Assembly: GCA_004145795.1 (NCBI GenBank)
Contig: SEIO01000030.1
Span: 1-37,523, forward strand
Origin: Lentibacillus lipolyticus
GTDB lineage: Bacteria > Bacillota > Bacilli > Bacillales > Amphibacillaceae
DNA length: 37,523 nucleotides
Direction of reading: 5' to 3'
Below, one piece after another: positions 31,821 through 37,523 of the stretch. The stretch's first letter is position 1. Every line of letters starts with the position of its first letter. The notes below the pieces were generated by a model, which did not search any database, was not told the DNA's origin, and was given only the letters and a program-made list of their open reading frames with translations. Made by a program: the position numbers and the translations under genes.

Positions 31821-32495
31821 CATCGCTACTTTGAGGCTGGGTATCGCTACTTCGGGACCGGGTATCGCCACTTCAGGGATGGGAATCGCTACTTCAGGAC
31901 TGGGTATCGCTACTTCAGGGGCAGGTATCGCTACTTCGGGGCTGGGTATCGCCGCTTCAAGCGCTGGTATCGCTACTTCGGGGCTGGGTATCGCTACTTT
32001 GGGGCTGGGTATCGCCGCTTCGGGGCTGGGCATCGCTACTTCGGGGCCCGGTATCGCTACTTCGAGGGCGGGTATCGCCACTTCAGGAGCGGGAATCGCT
32101 ACTTCGAGGGCTGGAATCGCCACTTCGGGGGCTGGAATCGCTACTTCGAGGGCTGGAATCGCCACTTCGGGACCGGGTATCGCCACTTCAAGGACTGGTA
32201 TCGCCACTTCGGGGCCCGGTATCGCTACTTTGAGGCTGGGTATCGCTACTTCGAGGGCGGGTATCGCTACTTCGGGACCGGGTATCGCCACTTCAGGGCT
32301 GGATATCGCTACTTCGGGGCCCGGTATCGCCACTTCAGGGGCAGGTATCGCCGCTTCAGAGCCGGGTATCGCTACTTTGGGGCTGTGAATCGCCGCTTCG
32401 GGGCTGGGTATTATCGCTACTTCGGGGCCGGGTATCGCTACTTCGAGGGCTGGAATCGCCACTTCGGGGGCTGGAATCGCTACTTCGAGGGCTGG
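31821..32495. repeat. Minisatellite: 32 tandem units of 21 bp
   Basis: Consensus GGTATCGCTACTTCGGGGCTG, 32 units counted. All are 21 bp except one of 24 bp. Units vary at a few positions (TAC/CAC/CGC, TCGGGG/TCGAGG/TCAGGG). Because 21 is a multiple of three and the unit lacks stops, three frames stay open: GYRYFGA and GIATSGL on plus, VAIPAPE on minus. None has a ribosome site or a plausible start, so I regard it as non-coding. The right border is the second half of a GTGCCTGGCAC palindrome (AATTGTGTAGGTGCCTGGCA), as if the array grew inside such a repeat. The gap 31576-32572 has no gene. Confidence 0.92.
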
Positions 32496-32509
32496 AATTG
32501 TGTAGGTGC

Positions 32510-32538
32510 CTGGCACGCAGAAAGAAAAGTGCTACAAT
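32510..32538 (+). promoter_or_regulatory. Possible promoter of the C39-like peptidase gene
   Basis: CTGGCA (32510-32515), 17-base spacer, TACAAT (32533-32538). The -35 would be supplied by the palindromic repeat. The -10 overlaps the ATG at 32537, which argues for the later GTG start. Confidence 0.4.
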
Positions 32539-32572
32539 GAGGGCAGACTTTTTTGCAGGGGGGTTTGAGAGG

Positions 32573-33172
32573 GTGGAACAGGTACTGATTGATGGCGTTC
32601 CGAAGTATGATCAATATCCGGAGCTTCCAACCGGTTGTGAGGCGACGTCGCTGGCGATGCTCGTGAGCTGGGGGCTTGGCCGGGATGTTAGCAAGTATAC
32701 GATAGCCGATGCGCTGCCGAAGGGGGACAAGGTTCACTGGGATGGGGATGGTTGGAGGGGTGCCCATCCGAATAAGGCGTTTGTCGGTGATCCGTATACG
32801 GACTCGGATGATGGTAGTTATGGTGTGTTCGAGGGGCCGATTCTGGAGGCGCTGGATATGTTCATGCCCGGGCGCGGTGTGGATTTGACCGGGGAGCCGT
32901 TTGATGCGCTGCTTGATGTCGTTCGGTCCAGGAAGCCGGTGCTGGCGTGGACGACGCTTGAGCAGCGCGAGACATTTTACGGCATGACGTGGACCGATGC
33001 GGATGGGGATGTGGTTGACTGGTATGAGAATGAGCATGCGGTGGTTGTGGTTGGGATTGACGATGATGCGGTGATCGCGCATGATCCGCATACTGGAAAG
33101 GCTGAGCATTACGACCGGGAATTGTTTGAGCGGAATTGGCAGTCGTTGGGACGGCGGGCTGTGATGATTTAA
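32573..33172 (+). CDS. C39-like cysteine peptidase family protein (YvpB-type)
   Basis: 199 residues from the GTG at 32573, preceded by AGGGGGG at good spacing. The ATG at 32537 would add 12 residues and overlaps the probable -10 box. The peptidase_C39_2 signature is at the start: VPKYDQYPELPTGCEATSLAML, catalytic Cys22. It continues with WRGAHPNKAFVG, RKPVLAWTT, and NEHAVVVVGI supplying the His, followed by AHDPHTG. There is no signal peptide or membrane span, so it is either cytoplasmic or uses another export route. Substrate unknown. It is transcribed away from the LTA-synthase gene and followed by a GATTTTCGGC hairpin. Confidence 0.8.
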   Translation: MEQVLIDGVPKYDQYPELPTGCEATSLAMLVSWGLGRDVSKYTIADALPKGDKVHWDGDGWRGAHPNKAFVGDPYTDSDDGSYGVFEGPILEALDMFMPGRGVDLTGEPFDALLDVVRSRKPVLAWTTLEQRETFYGMTWTDADGDVVDWYENEHAVVVVGIDDDAVIAHDPHTGKAEHYDRELFERNWQSLGRRAVMI

Positions 33173-33200
33173 CGGGTGTGCGGGTTGCTTTTAGAAGGTA

Positions 33201-33224
33201 GATTTTCGGCGGCGGCCGAAAATC
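33201..33224 (+). repeat. Small palindrome GATTTTCGGC/GCCGAAAATC, second copy
   Basis: Same arms as 23883-23906 with loop GGCG. It lies 29 bases after the peptidase stop and may act as a weak terminator. Confidence 0.6.
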
Positions 33225-33238
33225 ATCTTATTGTGCGG

Positions 33239-33283
33239 GTGCCTGGCACGCAAACAATTCAGAATTGTGTCGGTGCCAGGCAC
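33239..33283. repeat. GTGCCTGGCAC palindromic repeat, copy 3
   Basis: GTGCCTGGCAC, ACAATTCAGAATTGT, then GTGCCAGGCAC, so this copy is a better overall palindrome than the copies at 31664 and 31749. Confidence 0.8.
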
Positions 33284-33294
33284 CCAAAAACGCG

Positions 33295-33323
33295 TTCCCA
33301 CCCGGGTGCCGTTATGGTAGAAT
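33295..33323 (+). promoter_or_regulatory. Promoter of the arylsulfotransferase-like gene
   Basis: TTCCCA (33295-33300), 17-base spacer, TAGAAT (33318-33323), about 37 bases before the ATG at 33360. Confidence 0.5.
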
Positions 33324-33359
33324 AATAGAGTGAAATTTTTAGACGAGGAGTAGAGGCTG

Positions 33360-35042
33360 ATGAAAAAAATTATAACCGCCGCAGCTATTGTTGTCGTTGC
33401 ATTGGTTGCTATATTTTTCCTAATGAACGATGACAGTAATCAAGACGCTGATCAGGATGCGGATAATCAGACGACAGATGAAGCGGCTGAACAGGATTAT
33501 AAGTACCCACCGCAGCAGGCACAGAAGCTGTTGGATGAGCAGGAGGATTTGGAAGCGGACATGCTGGCCGAAAGTGAGGACAGTACGCTGGATGATCCCT
33601 ATGTGAAGCTGGATCCGTATGACCGCAGTCCACTTTCGGCGCTCGTTATTTTTGATACGGACGAGCCAGCAAGTGTGACTTTTACCGTAGAAGGCAAGGA
33701 TGACGATACAGATATTTCCAAAACGATGGATGATTTCAAGACACATCATGAACTGCCAGTATTGGGGCTGTATCCCGATCAGGACAATACGGTGAACATT
33801 ACCGCGGAAACCGAATCTGGTGAAACAATGGAAACGTCCCTCACCATTTCGACGGATGCATTGCCGGATTATATCCCGGAGATTGACATTAAAACAGCGA
33901 AAAAAGGCAAAATGGATATAGGCGACAACGAGTTGACGTTTGCCATTCCGAGTACCAAGTTTGTGTATGGCTTTGATGTCAATGGCGACATTCGCTGGTA
34001 TGGCTCCGGCTACAACAGCCATGTTCTGCAGGAATTGGACAACGGGCATTTGCTGTATTTAGGAAAAGATGACAACGGCGGGAGCGCGTATAACCGCCTG
34101 TTCGAGACGAACTATCTCGGTAAATTGTATAATGCATTCCAAATCAGCGAAGAAGCTGCCCAAGCGGAGTCGGAAGGACTGGAATCGACCCTGATCCACC
34201 ACGACGTTGCCGAACTGCCATCAGGCAATCTTGTGCTGACGGTGAATGACGGTCGAGGGGAATATATGGAAGATATGATGGTTGAAATCGACCGGGAATC
34301 AGGCGAGGTCGTGAACCAGCTCGATTTGAAAGACCTTTTCCCTGCCGAAGCGTATGAGGAACATGACAGCACAGAGCCGAAAGATGGCCTGACCGACTGG
34401 TTCCACCAAAACTCCGTCGTATATGACGACAGTGATAACAGCCTCATCATATCCGGCCGGAACAGTGATACAGTTATGAAAATAGATTACGAAACGGAAG
34501 AAATTAAGTGGATGCTGGCCTATCCTGAAGGCTGGAATGAGGATATGCAGGCGCATCTGATTGATGGTCAGGGCGACGATTTCAAATATCCGGGCGGTCA
34601 GCATGATGCCAACATTCTCCCTGATTTTGACGATAATCCGGACACATTGGACTTGCTGCTGTATGACAATAATGTGGTGGTGACGCGTGGGGACGAGGAT
34701 TTGTCCGAGGAGTTCAGTGCCGCCACCCATTACCGGATTAATGAAAAGACAAAGGAAGCGGAAGTAATTTGGACATATGGCGAAGAACGCGGTGCAGATT
34801 ATTTCACGAATATCATCGGCAGCGCGCGTTACCTGGCCGATAAAGAAAATATTCTCATCGACTTCGGCCACGTGAATGACGGTGAGCAAAGCAACATTGT
34901 GGAAGTGACACATGACGGTGATAAAGAAGTTGTCTTTGAAGCCGAAATGACCGACTTCCCGAAAGGCGCCTGGGTCTACCGCGGTGTCAGACGTGCGCTA
35001 TATACAGACACATGGGAAGAGCGTTTTTCATTGAGTGACTAG
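33360..35042 (+). CDS. Aryl-sulfate sulfotransferase family protein, membrane-anchored
   Basis: 560 residues. An N-terminal hydrophobic segment at 3-22 is followed by an Asp/Gln/Glu-rich linker, so the domain faces outside. The rest fits the arylsulfotransferase (AssT) beta-propeller: an N-terminal beta domain at about 85-175, then blades with FVYGFDVNGDIRWYGSGY, STLIHHDVAELPSGNLVLT, DWFHQNSVVYDDSDNSLIISGRNSD and GGQHDANILPDFDDN, which carry the His/Arg positions conserved around the AssT active site. AssT enzymes transfer sulfate between phenolic compounds without PAPS. No DsbA/DsbB-like partners adjoin, unlike the enterobacterial operons. The substrate is unknown, and some relatives may have no sulfotransferase activity. 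GAGGAG precedes the ATG. Confidence 0.82.
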   Translation: MKKIITAAAIVVVALVAIFFLMNDDSNQDADQDADNQTTDEAAEQDYKYPPQQAQKLLDEQEDLEADMLAESEDSTLDDPYVKLDPYDRSPLSALVIFDTDEPASVTFTVEGKDDDTDISKTMDDFKTHHELPVLGLYPDQDNTVNITAETESGETMETSLTISTDALPDYIPEIDIKTAKKGKMDIGDNELTFAIPSTKFVYGFDVNGDIRWYGSGYNSHVLQELDNGHLLYLGKDDNGGSAYNRLFETNYLGKLYNAFQISEEAAQAESEGLESTLIHHDVAELPSGNLVLTVNDGRGEYMEDMMVEIDRESGEVVNQLDLKDLFPAEAYEEHDSTEPKDGLTDWFHQNSVVYDDSDNSLIISGRNSDTVMKIDYETEEIKWMLAYPEGWNEDMQAHLIDGQGDDFKYPGGQHDANILPDFDDNPDTLDLLLYDNNVVVTRGDEDLSEEFSAATHYRINEKTKEAEVIWTYGEERGADYFTNIIGSARYLADKENILIDFGHVNDGEQSNIVEVTHDGDKEVVFEAEMTDFPKGAWVYRGVRRALYTDTWEERFSLSD

Positions 35043-35085
35043 TGCGGGCGTTGGTGAAAGCCGCATGAAGGCGTTTGTGGAGAAC

Positions 35086-35121
35086 AAAGGCAGAGATCAA
35101 ATGCGATCTCTGCCTTTTTTT
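35086..35121 (+). terminator. Terminator of the arylsulfotransferase-like gene
   Basis: AAAGGCAGAGATC pairs with GATCTCTGCCTTT, followed by TTTTT, 44 bases after the stop. Confidence 0.92.
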
Positions 35122-35144
35122 GATGTGGCATGCGGGACGCCGGT

Positions 35145-35270
35145 TCTCGCTCGGGTGCGGCGCTTGGGTTGGCGTGCCTGTCGCTCGGGTTGGGGCGCGG
35201 CGCTTGGGTTGGCGTGCGGCGCTCGCGTTGGGGTGCGGCGCTCGAGTTGGGGTGCGGCGGGAAGCGAGAT
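35145..35270. repeat. GC-rich short tandem repeat, about 18-20 bp unit
   Basis: Imperfect repeats of GGTGCGGCGCTTGGGTTGG with variants (TCGGGTTGG, TCGCGTTGG, TCGAGTTGG). It lies directly after the terminator at 35086-35121. The gap 35043-35478 otherwise contains one hairpin and one promoter. Frames through it are repeat artefacts. Confidence 0.75.
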
Positions 35271-35334
35271 CTGCGTCGACTCTGAATTCGCACGCGCATC
35301 CGTCGCCCGTGTTGGCGATGGTGCAAGCTTAAGA

Positions 35335-35374
35335 AAACGGGACATGTGGGCCAGCCTGTCTCCATGTCCCGTTT
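35335..35374. terminator. Strong hairpin, possible terminator
   Basis: AAACGGGACATG pairs with CATGTCCCGTTT, 12-bp perfect stem. T residues follow on the minus strand (GTTTTCTT), but no minus-strand gene ends here, so its role is unclear. Confidence 0.45.
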
Positions 35375-35424
35375 CCTGCTGTTCACGAAAGTTTAGAACC
35401 TCGAAATCTCCCTCACTTTGGACA

Positions 35425-35453
35425 GTGACAGGCAATCTAATCCTTGCTATAAT
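35425..35453 (+). promoter_or_regulatory. Promoter of the small coiled-coil protein gene
   Basis: GTGACA (35425-35430), 17-base spacer, perfect TATAAT (35448-35453), 25 bases before the ATG at 35479. Confidence 0.75.
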
Positions 35454-35478
35454 GAAAGCTAACGAGGAGGTGATACAA

Positions 35479-35808
35479 ATGGAGAGAGAAAATCAGATTA
35501 TCAGTATGTTGGAAACGATAATGAACACGCTGGACAAACACGATAAGCAGTTTCATGCGATTCAGCAGAAACTTGAAGAGCACAGCACGACCCTGAAGGA
35601 ACACGGTCAAATGCTCACCGCTTTACGATCCGGACAGGAATACATCAAAGCTGAACTTGACGGATTCAAAGTTTCCAGTGCAAAAGACGTTGGAGAACTA
35701 AAGGATCAATTAAGTGATCAATCCGCCAAAATGGACATACTAAAAGATGAAACATGGTCAAGCAAAGTAGATATCCACCGAATTAAGTCAACGATGGGGA
35801 TGAAATAA
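35479..35808 (+). CDS. Small coiled-coil protein, function unknown
   Basis: 109 residues from the ATG at 35479, with GAGGAGGTGAT upstream. A frame continuing to 35035 passes through repeats and is rejected. It is almost entirely a heptad-patterned helix (MLETIMNTLDKHDKQFHAIQ, KLEEHSTTLKEHGQMLTALR, GELKDQLSDQSAKMDILKDE) with no signal peptide or membrane span. Similar short coiled-coil proteins are widespread in Bacillaceae without known function. A good promoter and ribosome site indicate it is expressed as a single gene. Confidence 0.8.
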   Translation: MERENQIISMLETIMNTLDKHDKQFHAIQQKLEEHSTTLKEHGQMLTALRSGQEYIKAELDGFKVSSAKDVGELKDQLSDQSAKMDILKDETWSSKVDIHRIKSTMGMK

Positions 35809-36190
35809 TCTTCTTCAACCGAATAAATCTTCCAACTACAACCATCATTCGTTACAGTACAGACCCATATACATTGCCGGGAAATATTCCATTAGCACAG
35901 CCCGATGCTAGAATCACCCTCAACGTTCACGAACACCACAACATACGTTAGACGATAGAAAGTGTTTCCATTTATTTTTGTAACTAACGTGTTTTCTAGA
36001 ATGATCTGGAATGATGCCGCTGATTATAGTACTTGTTTCTATAAACCGCCGCGTGTTATTCGCCATCCACACACACCACACTTATGACAAACAAGAGCCG
36101 TTCCAACCAAGTTTTGAAAATATCAACCGGATTTGAAGTTGGCGTTCCGGGCAACATAATATTTTAAGGGCGAGCTTCGCGAGTTTTAAC
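35809..36190. other. Intergenic stretch without recognised features
   Basis: About 380 bases between the coiled-coil gene and ydbC. I see no ribosome site with a credible frame, no clear hairpin and no repeat unit shared with the rest of the window. Confidence 0.5.
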
Positions 36191-36400
36191 CTACACCAAT
36201 AGTTTTTTCAAACGCTCCAGTTCTTCTTCGGTTAATGTGATGCCTTTGCCCATTTTTTCTTTGTCGGGGGACCAGTCTCGCAGGTCGTACTTCGGATCGC
36301 GGCCATTCCAGCTGACAAGATTCAGCTCTTTCGTCCAGCCTTTTGGTGATTCGGATAAGACTCCAATGGTTTCCTTAATTTCAAAGTTTATGCCGGCCAT
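36191..36400 (-). CDS. ydbC: YdbC-like PC4-fold ssDNA-binding protein
   Basis: 69 residues, AAAGGAGACG before the ATG. The whole protein matches the Firmicutes YdbC/PC4-like family: FEIKETIGVLSESPKGWTKE, LNLVSWNGRDPKYDLRDWSP, DKEKMGKGITLTEEELERL. In that family a dimeric PC4-like fold binds single-stranded DNA, studied in Lactococcus YdbC. Role in the cell not settled. It is monocistronic, between an empty gap and the lipoprotein gene. Confidence 0.88.
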   Translation of the reverse strand: MAGINFEIKETIGVLSESPKGWTKELNLVSWNGRDPKYDLRDWSPDKEKMGKGITLTEEELERLKKLLV

Positions 36401-36478
36401 ATTTACGTCTCCTTTATGGTAGTCGTTTTTTTTAATGTACCTTTATTAGGGCTTCGTTTCAACCCATCGATATTCTGA

Positions 36479-37126
36479 TCATTCATTTTCCGTTTCGCTT
36501 TGCCCGTCTGTTTCCAGTGCTTCCGGATATTGTACAGTATCCATAATCTCTCCGCTGTCGGCGTCTTTTACCTGAACAGTTACGTCATAGTCCTCTTCAG
36601 AAGCTCCATCAAAAAGCTGATACATCATGCCGTTCATGCCAAGCCCAAGAATGGCAAATGCATCCATACTGTTGTTGTATTTTTCTTTATTTACGATGAG
36701 CTGAAACTCGCTAAATGAGTCATTGGCGGTAATATCCTGAATGGACTGGTAATCTCCGCTAGTTTTCATCTCTTCGATTGATTCTTCAACACCGGATCTC
36801 ATTTCATCCATCATTTCCTCGTGTTTCGCTTTGGTCATTTTGTACGTCAAACTGCCATCATCGTTCTGCGTAACTTTGATGCCTTCTTCTTCGGCACTCG
36901 CAATAGACTCCTCCAAACTTTGTGCGTCCGATCCGGCAAAGGACTTCGGCAATGTGACCGTCACACTCAACAAGTTTTTGTCGACCTCAATATTTCCATC
37001 ATCATTATCCGATTGGGATGCCGAAGCGCTCTCCTCATTGGACGTATTTTCCTCATCAGCCGGCTTGTCACCGCACGCCACGAACAAAAATAGTAGCGGA
37101 ATCATACATAAAAGTGCTTTTTTCAT
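36479..37126 (-). CDS. Putative lipoprotein, function unknown
   Basis: 215 residues from the ATG at 37126, chosen for AAAGGGAGAGA upstream and a proper lipoprotein signal: MKKALLCMIPLLFLFVACGD with lipobox FVAC, Cys18. The frame to 37414 translates the GC-rich repeat and is rejected. An acidic Ser/Asn-rich linker (DEENTSNEESASASQSDNDD) follows. The folded part at about 50-205 has VTVTLPKSFAG, GSLTYKMTKAKHEEMMDEMR and a C-terminal beta part (DYDVTVQVKDADSGEIMDTV). I do not recognise the family. Predicted to be tethered to the outer face of the membrane. Confidence 0.85.
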   Translation of the reverse strand: MKKALLCMIPLLFLFVACGDKPADEENTSNEESASASQSDNDDGNIEVDKNLLSVTVTLPKSFAGSDAQSLEESIASAEEEGIKVTQNDDGSLTYKMTKAKHEEMMDEMRSGVEESIEEMKTSGDYQSIQDITANDSFSEFQLIVNKEKYNNSMDAFAILGLGMNGMMYQLFDGASEEDYDVTVQVKDADSGEIMDTVQYPEALETDGQSETENE

Positions 37127-37269
37127 CGCAGATCTCTCCCTTTCAAGTGTTATGTTTAGTATAACATGAATGGGATACAAAAAATTGTATAGCTTAGCCG
37201 GCCTGGTGCGGGAATATTTTGTTGTGCAGGAGCAGCCTGATTGGGGGTTGGGTTGGGGGTGGGGGGGTT

Positions 37270-37395
37270 GAGCCAGGCCGCGCGAGTTTCTCGATTTTCG
37301 CGCGACTTTCGCCCGGCCCGCGCGACCTTCCCGATTTTCGCGCGACTTTCGGCCCGGCCCGCGCGAGTTTCCCGATTTTCGCGCGACTTTTGGCT
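37270..37395. repeat. GC-rich tandem repeat, about 40-bp unit, second locus
   Basis: Three units of CGCGCGAGTTTCTCGATTTT plus CGCGCGACTTTCGCCCGGCC with small differences. It is the same family as 23640-23780. A G-rich tract (GGGTTGGGGGTGGGGGGGTT, about 37248-37270) precedes it. The gap 37127-37440 has no gene. Confidence 0.8.
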
Positions 37396-37401
37396 CTGAA
37401 C

Positions 37402-37523
37402 ATGACCCTGTCAAGTAGACGGCACAAAAATCGTGCAGAATTATGCTGTTTTTAACCGATATTCGACTGGACTCATTTCCAGTTTATTTTGTATTCGATT
37501 ATTGTTAAAATAGCGCATATAGG
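37402..37523 (-). mobile_element. 3' end of an IS3-family element running off the right edge
   Basis: Contains the transposase C-terminus (37441 onward). On the other side is a terminal sequence, TGACCCTGTCAAGTAGACGG, near 37402, which is likely the inverted-repeat end. It differs in sequence from the element at 1153-2577. The target duplication cannot be seen. Confidence 0.65.
37441..37523 (-). CDS. IS3-family transposase orfB, C-terminal part only (partial)
   Basis: 27 residues to the TAA at 37443-37441: YMRYFNNNRIQNKLEMSPVE followed by YRLKTA. This is the conserved end of IS3/IS150-group DDE transposases (NxxRIQxKLxxxSPVEYR). The rest lies beyond the window, so whether the gene is intact cannot be judged. 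Confidence 0.85.
   Translation of the reverse strand, partial: YMRYFNNNRIQNKLEMSPVEYRLKTA

Noticed and set aside
31590-32516. Minus-strand frame of 308 codons rich in VAIPAPE heptapeptides and the plus-strand frame of GYRYFGA heptapeptides
   Set aside because: Both are translations of the 21-bp minisatellite, which stays open in three frames by arithmetic. No ribosome site, signal or sensible start supports either.
31664-33283. Possible CRISPR array formed by the repeated GTGCCTGGCAC units and the 21-bp repeats
   Set aside because: There are no unique spacers of constant length between repeats and no cas genes. The 21-bp units are directly tandem.
35035-35478. N-terminal extension of the small coiled-coil protein
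   Set aside because: It runs through a terminator and GC-rich repeat. A strong promoter and ribosome site lie immediately before 35479.
37127-37414. N-terminal extension of the lipoprotein
   Set aside because: It translates the GC-rich 40-bp repeat (RKSRNSRG repeats). The ATG at 37126 has a ribosome site and begins a canonical lipoprotein signal.

Overview
The window looks like the chromosome of a Gram-positive, probably halophilic or halotolerant member of the Bacillaceae (Virgibacillus/Lentibacillus/Oceanobacillus-like). The grounds are Bacillus-type ribosome binding sites, a very acidic SLH-anchored S-layer protein, TagO and lipoteichoic-acid-synthase family enzymes, a YdbC homologue, and GC-rich interspersed palindromes of a kind I associate with these genera. 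The genus is an inference. By eye, positions 1-19200 are AT-rich, while 19900-37500 are close to balanced or GC-rich.

Positions 1-19335 form what I read as an S-layer antigenic-variation locus. One complete S-layer gene (14410-19185, minus) has a promoter, signal peptide and three SLH domains. Three further S-layer C-terminal modules lack a start codon, promoter, signal peptide and SLH domains: cassette C (120-731, plus, cut at its 5' end by an IS21-like end), cassette A (5984-7534, minus) and cassette B (11616-13547, plus). The expressed gene and cassettes A and B share an identical 13-bp core, AACTTATATTAAC, read in the same frame (Thr-Tyr-Ile-Asn), exactly where their homology begins. Cassette B and the expressed gene carry the core in inverted orientation. 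One inversion of about 4.5 kb (11615-16141) would therefore replace residues 1016-1591 of the S-layer protein with the 643 residues of cassette B, in frame, leaving promoter, signal peptide and SLH anchor in place. Just upstream of each silent core is a homologous terminator-like hairpin. Downstream of every module is a related terminator-containing repeat, and two orphan copies of that repeat suggest lost cassettes. Two operons between the cassettes encode six intact XerC/XerD-type tyrosine recombinases arranged as three dissimilar pairs (4923-3195 and 11217-7740). One operon also holds a decayed RadC/JAB gene and a small unknown gene. IS3 and IS21 remnants have eroded the left edge.

Positions 19900-31600 (all minus) hold a cell-wall glycopolymer cluster: GT26 glycosyltransferase, UDP-ManNAc dehydrogenase, O-antigen polymerase/ligase-like protein, TagO-like initiating transferase, GNAT protein, PIG-L deacetylase, MurJ/Wzx-like flippase and an LTA-synthase family enzyme. 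It plausibly makes a secondary wall polymer, the kind of ligand that SLH domains bind. Paired GC-rich palindromic modules lie between the transcription units.

Positions 31600-37523 contain a 32-unit 21-bp minisatellite inside a palindromic repeat, a C39-like cysteine peptidase, a membrane-anchored arylsulfotransferase-like protein, a small coiled-coil protein, YdbC, a lipoprotein, more GC-rich intergenic repeats, and the C-terminal end of another IS3 transposase at the right edge.
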